Positions 56,548 through 64,000 of a DNA stretch of 64,000 bases are shown piece by piece (within the stretch, counting starts at the first letter, position 1; the number at the start of each line of letters is the position of its first letter). The position numbers were made by a program, and so were the translations under genes. The stretch is taken from NCBI GenBank assembly GCA_958450325.1, contig OY288249.1, positions 68,636,166-68,700,165 of the forward strand, read 5' to 3'. A model generated the notes under the pieces. It saw nothing but the letters and a program-made list of their open reading frames with translations, was not told the origin of the DNA and made no database searches. Source of the stretch: Agrostemma githago (Eukaryota; Streptophyta; Magnoliopsida; Caryophyllales; Caryophyllaceae).

Positions 56548-57684
56548 TTAGAAAGGGAATGCGCCGATGTGTTGATTTTTTTTGGATGAAAGTGCTAATC
56601 GCTTAATGCCCTGACAAGCTCTGTAATATGCGAGCAGCTCTTCTCTTACATCCTTCTCATGGCATCCAATGAAAGCCTCTACAAACTTCACCTCCGGCAT
56701 CCTCAGTGCCGTCATCATCCTGCTTCCTCTCATCTGTGGTTCAAGCCCCATATCTTGTATCTTGCCGCCCAGAAGCACTCGAGGTTTCAACACATTTTCC
56801 AAACTAACAATCAGCAGAAACGGGTGCGCAGCAACAATGCTTGCCGGCAGCTTCATCGCACCCACCACAAAAGTCGTATTCCTTTGGATCTTATCCACGG
56901 ACAGAGTCATCAAAACGGGGCAGCGCCCAAATAACTGCAGCACTTGATCCTCGGGAATACCAAACCTCTCAAGATTTGCAATCTTCTCACAGATAGTATC
57001 GATGCGTGAGATGCCCATTATGGTCACAAGATACTTGTACATTTTCGATTCCTTGGTCGCCCCACTCCTACGTATGTACTCCAATTTCTTTTCACACATC
57101 TTGGTGCGCCGAATTAAGGATGATCTGATTAGGAGCATGGATATGAGATCACGTCGGCTGACACCCATCCCCTCGTACAAGCCAAACACGGGTTCAACCC
57201 TGTCGTGAAAGTTGTAAGCCAGAAGAGTTGGGTTTCTGACAATGGCCTTAACCAGAAGCTCCCTCGACCCAAACAAAGCCTTGAGATGATCAACTCGCTC
57301 TTCAAACTTCTGATTAAATTGACAGCTCATGATGCGCGGCCGAATATGGATCATCCTCACAAGGTCAACGGAAGTCAGACCCAACTTACGCAGCACACTG
57401 AGCTTAGATTCGAGCTTTGTGGCAGTAGCATTGCGCAATGCTGGATGCCGTTGGAATATTTTCGTCACCTCAGAATCATTGCAACCCCATTTCCTCAAAA
57501 CCTCTTCCGGTGTCTCAGCTCGTGACACCTCCTCCTCCTCCTCCTTTTCAACTAAATCCGTAAAGAATCTGGTACCGTTGATACAAGGAGCTATGCCAGT
57601 GCCACTGCCACAGCAATGGCGGAGCAACCGAAATTCAATTGGAAATGGAAGTAAGATCCTGAATAAGTGAGCTCTAACCGTCAT
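56548..57684 (-). CDS. mTERF family protein, copy 1
   Basis: 378 residues, no intron in the coding region. Mitochondrial transcription termination factor family: helical mTERF repeats that bind organellar nucleic acids. The N-terminal 45 residues are basic with Phe/Leu/Arg (TVRAHLFRILLPFPIEFRLL), consistent with an organellar transit peptide, followed by an EKEEEEE stretch. Repeats of about 33 residues with a proline end follow: LRKWGCNDSEVTKIFQRHPAL, LRKLGLTSVDLVRMIHIRP, and IVRNPTLLAY, RFGIPEDQVLQLFGRCPVLM. It resembles the plant group of short mTERFs often found in clusters. The copy at 59409-60572 is a close paralogue. Target gene and organelle are not predictable from this. Confidence 0.88.
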   Translation of the reverse strand: MTVRAHLFRILLPFPIEFRLLRHCCGSGTGIAPCINGTRFFTDLVEKEEEEEVSRAETPEEVLRKWGCNDSEVTKIFQRHPALRNATATKLESKLSVLRKLGLTSVDLVRMIHIRPRIMSCQFNQKFEERVDHLKALFGSRELLVKAIVRNPTLLAYNFHDRVEPVFGLYEGMGVSRRDLISMLLIRSSLIRRTKMCEKKLEYIRRSGATKESKMYKYLVTIMGISRIDTICEKIANLERFGIPEDQVLQLFGRCPVLMTLSVDKIQRNTTFVVGAMKLPASIVAAHPFLLIVSLENVLKPRVLLGGKIQDMGLEPQMRGSRMMTALRMPEVKFVEAFIGCHEKDVREELLAYYRACQGIKRLALSSKKNQHIGAFPF

Positions 57685-59408
57685 AACAATGGAGTCCAGA
57701 CCAGTGCCCTAGCAGATTGATACCACTTCAAAGGCGCTTCTTTTTTTACAGCTTTCATTAAATTATTTCAATAACATAGTGGTTTATGACATAAAGTGAA
57801 TTTCAATCCATATCCTGCAACTCATCAAATCCCAGAAACTAAAATCAAGAAATGCAATCAAAATAAAGACATTGAAACTCCAGAAATGATCCAAGTGCGG
57901 AAATGGAAGATTCAAAAAAAAAAAAATTGAAAATTGATGCTGCAGCAGCAACAGCAACAGCAATAGATAGTACAACAAATGAGCGAGCATAAGAGTAAAC
58001 TAGGAACATTGATAAATTGAGGAAGCAAAAAGGACATACATGATACATACCCATTCAATTTGAATTGGAAAGTATGGAGCCATGGAGATGGAGGTGGGAA
58101 TTTGGGATTTTGAGTGAGATGGTAATGTAAGTGAAGAAGAAGAAGAAGAAGAAGAAGTGGGAAATTTGAGATTTTGAGATTTTTTTATTTTTTATTTTAT
58201 TTTTTCTTGGAGGCTAAGATCGGATTGCCTTGCCGGCTGCTGCTACAGGCAATCATGAGCGGGTTTGGATAGCACACAAGTCGGGCCAGAACTTGTAAAC
58301 GGGTCAATTGGGTCGGGTTTGATTAAGGTCAGCTTCAGGTCGGACCACTTTTTGCGTTATTTAAAATCACTAAATCAGATTGACTTTAGGGCGGACCGAA
58401 TTATTTCGGATTCGTGTCATTTTTGGGTTTGCTATTTTGAATTTTTTTAGGTATATATCAACACATTTTCTATGACAACATCCGGGTTAGCTTTGGATCA
58501 GGTCAAGTCAATCCGTGTATTCAGTTCAGGTGTCAGGTTAGGTTCGAGTTGGCTTATTCGGGTCGGGTTGATTTTGTCAGGTCTAGGCCTAGCCATGAAA
58601 AATATGTCCGGCGGGTCATATTTTGTAGCTCGTGCCTGCTTTTACTATATCTCGAACCTACTTTTACTGTATCTCGAACCTACTTTTACTATGTTTCGCC
58701 TTTTTACACCCTTATTTTCAAATTTACCTTTGCATTATATTAATTTGTTATACTACTCGTAGTATTTAATTATTTTGCTCATTGTTTGATTTATTTAGGT
58801 TTTGTTTTTAAAAATCGTCGCATGGCATTTATGACTGTAAATTGACTTGAGATCAAGTCTCTATTATAGTCTATGCCAAATTCAAGGTACTAACCTGCCG
58901 TACATAGGTGACAAATTAAAGTACTCGTATTAAAAATGGTCTACAGTTTGGTTCTTTCCAATTTTATTTAGTTCAGTTTTGGATGAGACAGTATCGACGA
59001 TGGTATGTCGTAGTCCAATTTTGTTTTATTTAATGCTCCTTCGTCTGAAGTTTGTGAATTACTATTTTGATCAACACTGGAAATCCCAGCTGAGACAGTA
59101 ATATCCAGTGTTTGAAGGTCTGGATTACCATTTTGATCGACACCGGAAATCCCAGTTATTAATGAGACGGCGGCGGCAGCAGCAGCAACAATAATAGTCT
59201 ATCAAGAGAAAATCAGTAAGTTTGATGAAAAGCATATCAAATGGGATGAAACAGCATCTGTAAAACACAGTATCCAATAATAAAGACCAGTTAACAAATA
59301 AAATGATGACTTCCATCATATAAGCCGAGTCAAATTAAGTGTAGTAAATCGTTACGACAGCATAAATGAGTAAATCATTGGAGATGGAGATTAAGCTAAG
59401 CTGGTTTC
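57685..59408. other. Spacer between the mTERF copies
   Basis: Holds the leader of copy 1; about 57785-58120 resembles the leader of copy 2 at about 61000-61400 ('catacccattcaatttgaat', 'gaattggaaagtatg', 'gatggaggtgg'). Also GAA trinucleotides at 58133-58160, GGGTCGGGTT-rich repeat-like DNA at 58260-58600, three copies of a 21-bp unit (ctcgaacctacttttactat) at about 58640-58700, and a duplicated 'attttgatc.acac.ggaaatcccag' at about 59068 and 59132. No gene is seen. Confidence 0.5.
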
Positions 59409-60572
59409 TTAGAAAAGGAATCCCCTGGTACATTGATTTTTCTTCGACGAAACTGCCTCTCGCTTTATGCCTTGACAAGCTTTGTAATACGCGAGTAGCT
59501 GTTTTCTTACATTCTTCTTATAGCATCCAATGAAAACCTCTACAAACCTCTTCTCGCTCATCCTCAATGCTGTAAACAACCTGCGTCCTCTAATCTCTGG
59601 TTCAAGCCCCATATCTTGCATCTTGTCGGCCAACAGCACTCGAGGTTTCAAAAACAATTCCAAACTACGATTCAGCAAAAATGGATAAGCAACAACAGTG
59701 CTCGCCGGCAGCTTCATCGTATCCACCACAAAACTCATATTCCTTTGGATCTTATCCACAGACAGAGTCATCACCACCGGGTACCGACCAAAAAATCGCA
59801 CCACTTCATCCTCGGGAATACCAAACTTCTCAACACTTGCAATCTTTTCAGAGATAGTGGTAGTACGTGAGACGCCAAATATTGTAACCACATACTTGAA
59901 CATTTTCGATTCCTTGGTCACCCCAGTCCTACGTATGTACTCCAATTTCTGCTCACACATCTTGGTGAGAGAAATTAAGGTCGGCCTGACTAGGAGCATG
60001 GATATGAAATCACGTTTGCTCACACCCATCCCCTCATACAAGGCAAACACGGGTTCAACCTTCTCATGAAAGTTGTAAACCAAAAGAGATGGGTTTCTAA
60101 CAATGGCCTTAACCAGAAGCTCCCGCGACTCAAAAAAAGCCTTCAGTTGATCAACACGCTCATCAAACTTCTCATTACAATGACATGTTGTGATAAACGG
60201 ACGAATATGGATCAACCTCACAAGGTCATCAGATGTTAGACCCAACTTACTCAGCACACTGAGTCTAGACTCAAGCTTTGTGGCAATAGCATTGCGCAAT
60301 GGTGGATGCCGTTGGAACATTTTAGCGACTTGAGAATCATCACAACCCCATTTCCTCAAAACCTCTCCCGGTGTCTCAGCTCGTGAGACCTCCTCCTTTT
60401 CAGCTTCTGGTACCCTCTCAGCTAAATCTGTAAAGAATCTGGTACCGTTCAAAGTAACATACAAGTATGGCGATGCCTTGATACAAGGAGCTATACCACC
60501 GCAATAGTTGAACAACCGAAATTTACTTGGAAATGTGAGTACGATCCTGAATAAGTGGGGTTTAGCCGCCAT
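59409..60572 (-). CDS. mTERF family protein, copy 2
   Basis: 387 residues from MAAKPHLFRIVL, which aligns with the start of copy 1. It shares the whole mTERF array (LRKWGCDDSQVAKMFQRHPPL, LSKLGLTSDDLVRLIHIRP, VRNPSLLVYNF, KFGIPEDEVVRFFGRYPVVM). It has about 15 extra residues near position 40 and a shorter acidic stretch. The N-terminus again looks like a transit peptide (LFRIVLTFPSKFRLF). The same frame stays open upstream to a splice acceptor (TTATTTCAG) at about 60721, reading through LLYLLGVKKVEIFGNNLLKE and GWLNHLLERFGLDFGF, so a longer N-terminus from an upstream exon cannot be excluded. Confidence 0.88.
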   Translation of the reverse strand: MAAKPHLFRIVLTFPSKFRLFNYCGGIAPCIKASPYLYVTLNGTRFFTDLAERVPEAEKEEVSRAETPGEVLRKWGCDDSQVAKMFQRHPPLRNAIATKLESRLSVLSKLGLTSDDLVRLIHIRPFITTCHCNEKFDERVDQLKAFFESRELLVKAIVRNPSLLVYNFHEKVEPVFALYEGMGVSKRDFISMLLVRPTLISLTKMCEQKLEYIRRTGVTKESKMFKYVVTIFGVSRTTTISEKIASVEKFGIPEDEVVRFFGRYPVVMTLSVDKIQRNMSFVVDTMKLPASTVVAYPFLLNRSLELFLKPRVLLADKMQDMGLEPEIRGRRLFTALRMSEKRFVEVFIGCYKKNVRKQLLAYYKACQGIKREAVSSKKNQCTRGFLF

Positions 60573-61574
60573 AAAACCAAAGTCCAGACCAAATCTCTCT
60601 AGCAGATGGTTCAACCACCCCTTGTTCTTTGCCTCTTTCAGTAAATTGTTACCAAAAATCTCAACTTTCTTAACCCCCAGCAGATACAGTAATTTTTTTG
60701 TAAGAAACTCCTCGCACTGAAATAATGAACAAAAATGTAAAACTCATGTGACGAACCAAACAGAATTGAGAGCGATGTTTTGTAGTGACATCCCAGTATA
60801 CAGACACAGTCACTCACACATGCAAAACTGAATCAAAACAAAAACAAAAACAAATCGGAATTACTTTTTCCTAACGAAGCTTCACCCAATCCGAACGATT
60901 TTTCTTAAAAAAATTCCACTTACACCCTTTATACGACCTCTACCTTCAATCTCTACCAAAAAAATCCGATCAACCAATGGAACTCTGGTGAATTCAGCTA
61001 TGGATCCTAGTTCTCCAATTAATCAGAAAGTAATATTGCAGTGAGCAGCAGCATATATACTACAAAAATGAGCGAGTATAAGAGTAAACGAGGAACATTA
61101 AAATAAAATCGAGGACATACATACCCATTCAATTTGAATCACAAAAACAAAACTAATCAAACTGCAGAAACTCGAATGCAATCAAAACAAAAACATAGAA
61201 ACTCCAGAAATGATCCAATTACGGAATCGGAAGATTTAAAGGGTAAATGGAAATTGATAAACATAAGATTAAACGACGAAAATCAAACTAAACTGAGGAA
61301 CCAAAAAGAATGACATACATACCCCAGTAAATGTTGGTTGTATTGTATGTAATGAATTGGAAAGTATGAAGATGGAGGTGGAATTTGGGGATTTTAGTGA
61401 GACGTGAGAAATTTGAGATCAGGGTTTTGGAGGGGTTTAGGAGATGAAGGCGGGGGATATGGGATTTTGGGGATTCTCACGATTATCGCTTCATCCTGAT
61501 TGAAATGGTTCGTGAAGTTCAGTCAAGTTCTCTTTATAAAATGTGACGTTATTTGGTTGCCTGTTTTATAGAAA
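60573..61574. other. Upstream region of mTERF copy 2
   Basis: Contains the possible splice acceptor near 60721 and, at about 61000-61480, sequence similar to the leader of copy 1. This shows that the duplicated unit included promoter and leader. No separate gene is seen. Confidence 0.5.
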
Positions 61575-61830
61575 CTAGTCGTCATGTCCGTGCACCACAC
61601 AGGACTATACAATTTTTGTTTTGATTTCATATTTCATGTACTTGTAATTGTATCTACCCCCATAGGCTGTCGTAAATCGTGAATAGGGCACAGGTTAGGA
61701 AGATTAAACGATCCAAACTACTGAAATACTTATGACTTGTATGTGTAAAGAATGACAAAGTTTAAAAAGGTGCAATTAAAGGGGGAGACATACATCAAAT
61801 AATGCGCATAACAAATAATAAGTCTTTTTT

Positions 61831-63430
61831 CTAAACTTTTATTATACTAGTACGTAATCTTCTTGAATTATGACCTCGTTCTTCCTTTGTTTTTCTGTCG
61901 TGACTTTTTTTGGGATTTTCAAATCTTTGCTCCTTTTTTTCCATTGTTTCTTTTGTTACGACTGCTTTTCTCGCCACCACTTCAGATCTATAACACATTT
62001 TGGCTGTGTTAGTTTTGTGCTTAAAATGTAAGCAACGGATTTCGTTGATTGATGTACATAATAATAGTTCACTTACCCCTTGTCTGTCTTTCTCTTCTCA
62101 TTTTTAACTGGGGTGTTCACCACATGCTCTAATTCTGTAGGGTGTTTTTATAAGTTGTCTTCTTTTGGTTGCTCTTGTCAAAACATTATCATCGTTGGTA
62201 TATATGACATATTTGATAAGTAGAATTTGTTGTTGTTGTTGTTGGGTCATAATTTTTGTTGTTACCTTTGGATTTTCGTCCTTCCTTTCCACTATGGTTG
62301 GAGTTGGAGGGTTCTTTGACTCGTTAATACCTTTTGGCACTTTAGTTCCCGTTCGTCATTGTATTTGGTAATCTCAATTTTAACTTTCATGGTGTGTTCT
62401 CCCCCGACACATTGTTGGAGTATGTTAAACATTTTCTCCTTTCCTCTGTCCTGGTTTTTTTCTCTCGTTAGGACAATACGTTAATTATTTGTTCGTGTAG
62501 TTGGTTTGGTATTTTTTGCGTACCTTTTCATATGGAGTTAGTAATGATTCGATTGGTCTGCAGATGATCTTCTCAGCTTTCCTCCCAAAGACCACCAAAG
62601 TTCTGTAAGCTGTTTCGTCTACTATTGTAGTGATTAATCTGTACCTGTGTTGTGGGTATTAACATATTTCTGAGTTTTTTCTTACCTTTGTTTGGGTAGG
62701 GTATTGATTCGTTACATTGGCGACACTTTTCATCCTCATTGATTCCAGTTGGGCATGATGTGCAAGATTGATATCGCCAGTCAACATTTGTTCTTAATTC
62801 TGTTATCGTTTTGTGGCATTTGAATATATCATTTTGTTCTAATAGTTTCATTTAATCGACAATGTTTCTAGTACCTCATATCAATAAGCATGCGATGTAG
62901 GTCGACATTAACTAATCTGTGACATCTATTTGTAGAAGCTCTGCAAGTGTCGAAGTGAGCATTTCTTCTGCCACGTCAACATCAAGGATCCTTATTTGGA
63001 CGGGGGGTTCTTGGTCCTTGTAGGTTGGAATGGCGCCGCAAATAATAATATGTGGTTATTCTGGTATGCGTAAGATCGACTACATGTTCAGTGTCCAGGA
63101 TTTTTATTGTGGTTTGGTCAAATGCTTACCTTTGCAGTAACATTTTAGTCTCCGACAAGTCCAAGTGAAGAAAAATCTTGGTCCTTTATGTGGACTATAG
63201 TTGGTAATCTCATGTATCGGTGTTATAATCCTTGTTAATAAGTATGGCAAGTACCTTATTAATATACTAATGAAGTTTATTACCATCATAATTTATGACT
63301 CTTGTAGATGTGAGGGCTACGACCATGTCATGTCCATTTTTTTTGCCAATTTCTTCAGTAATGAAGTCTAATGCATCGCCCCACAGAGTCACATTGATTA
63401 TTTTTTGCTTGTATGTAGTCATTATATTGT
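61831..63430 (-). pseudogene. RPA1-like (replication protein A large subunit) gene, probably broken
   Basis: Pieces in order on the minus strand. About 63302-63411: OB-fold B block KQKIINVTLWGDALDF, GHDMVVALTST. About 62906-63000: QIRILDVDVAEEMLTSTLAE. 62686-62851: zinc-finger part of the C-terminal OB fold (WRYQSCTSC...CRQCNES) ending at a donor AAAG|GTAAG. About 62524-62643: YRLITTIVDETAYRTLVVFG and EKIICRPIESLLTPYEK ending at a donor AAAG|GTACGC. A basic tail with ARKAVVTKETMEKKEQRFE ends at TAG 61831. The visible borders between the zinc-finger exon and the next differ by one base in phase, and the region 63120-63300 has stops, so it looks inactive. Intact RPA1 binds single-stranded DNA. 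It could be Helitron cargo or an old host paralogue. Confidence 0.6.
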
Positions 63431-63686
63431 AGTAAGATAATTATTTTACATGTAACTATATGTGTGTTGAAGATGCTCAAGTTACCTTTTATCTTGTATT
63501 TGTATATGTCTTAAATGCGTTTGATCATTTTTTGTTAACACTTCCCTTTTTTCCTCGATTGTAGTCAGCAAGCCCACAACATCTGCACAATGTGGTTAAA
63601 AATAATCAATAGGCAAATAGAATGTTAAAAATAATATAATTGTTGCATTTGATAGTGCATTTGTCGGTGTGCTTTTCTATCAAATA

Positions 63687-63883
63687 TTGTCTCCCATCCA
63701 ATCCATGCTTGACATTAGATTTGGGTAACTTTTAAGAAATTTGGTAAAAAGTAAGGGTAACATTAGATTAGAGGAATGATATGTGGATTGTATTGTAAAG
63801 TCATTTGACATAAAAGGAATGTAAAGCTTGGACTAGATGGTCTATTTATAGTAAATGTAAAGCATGGATTGGATGGGAGGGAG
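63687..63883. mobile_element. Stowaway-like MITE
   Basis: A perfect inverted repeat of 20 bp (CTCCCATCCAATCCATGCTT at 63691-63710 and its complement at 63860-63879) lies inside ends that fit CTCCCTCC-type Stowaway termini, flanked by TA at 63685-63686 and 63884-63885. The left tip has about three substitutions. Length is 197 bp. It has no coding capacity. Confidence 0.75.
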
Positions 63884-64000
63884 TAATCATTTGTTGTTAC
63901 GTTCCTCCAATTTGTCGAGCGAGTGGAATTCGAATTTGTGAAGTGAAATATTCTGAGTTTGGTTCTTATATATCCTTCTGTATTGATGTAAATGGGGTGC

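Larger units (their letters stand above)
61575..64000 (-). mobile_element. Helitron 3' end with RPA1-like cargo (extends past the window)
   Basis: On the minus strand the sequence ends GTCCTGTG-TGGTG-CACGGAC (a hairpin of seven pairs with one bulged T), seven bases, then CTAG, followed by host T. This is the standard Helitron terminus: a hairpin shortly before CTRR, inserted between A and T. Plant Helitrons often carry RPA1-like genes and such a gene lies just inside this end on the same strand. The 5' TC end and Rep/helicase are not in the window. Confidence 0.55.

Overview
This 64 kb window is nuclear DNA of a flowering plant. Its genes are split by AT-rich introns with GT-AG borders, its proteins belong to typical eudicot families, and it carries Tat-lineage Ty3/gypsy elements, an L1-type LINE, tRNA-derived SINEs, Stowaway-like MITEs and a Helitron end. 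Recurrent 'tactccgta'-like motifs hint at Caryophyllales (possibly Amaranthaceae), but that is only an impression. There is no prokaryotic or organellar gene order and no CRISPR array.

Layout from left to right. 0.5-2.2 kb: decayed ARID-HMG gene. 3.5-8.5 kb: UBP1/2-type ubiquitin protease (+). 9.9-10.5 kb: short three-exon gene (-) whose spliced product looks like a divergent SUMO with a polyasparagine head. 11.7-12.3 kb: a SINE and a Stowaway MITE. 12.9-17.2 kb: VPS38/UVRAG-like gene (-), six exons. 18.1-50.4 kb: three nested transposons. 51.1-56.2 kb: TBC1D13-like RabGAP gene (+), nine exons. 56.5-60.6 kb: tandem pair of single-exon mTERF genes (-). 61.6 kb to the right edge: Helitron 3' end with a broken RPA1-like gene (-) and a MITE.

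The nested block can be resolved exactly from target-site duplications. A full-length LINE (minus strand, 5' end at 50373, poly-A at 18111, TSD of about 16 bp) landed between VPS38 and the TBC gene. A Tat/Ogre-like LTR element (18406-45067, LTRs of 2382 bp, TSD CCATT) then landed inside the LINE RNase H codons. A second Tat/Retand-like LTR element (28353-40077, LTRs of 661 bp, TSD GATAC) landed inside that one, just after its pol gene. LTR pairs differ at about 2 and 1 positions by eye, so both LTR insertions are young. Before them the VPS38 and TBC genes were a head-to-head pair with only about 1.6 kb between start codons.

Both LTR elements carry, between pol and the 3' LTR, antisense genes with their own TATA boxes: a spliced plant-mobile-domain gene in the outer element, and a spliced 'putative gypsy-type transposon' gene plus an unknown basic/acidic ORF in the inner one, next to eight units of a 125-bp tandem repeat. 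Both are defective in pol (a one-base integrase frameshift outside; loss of most of RNase H inside), so they probably moved using enzymes supplied by other copies. The most novel items are the SUMO-like gene and the antisense cargo of the two elements.
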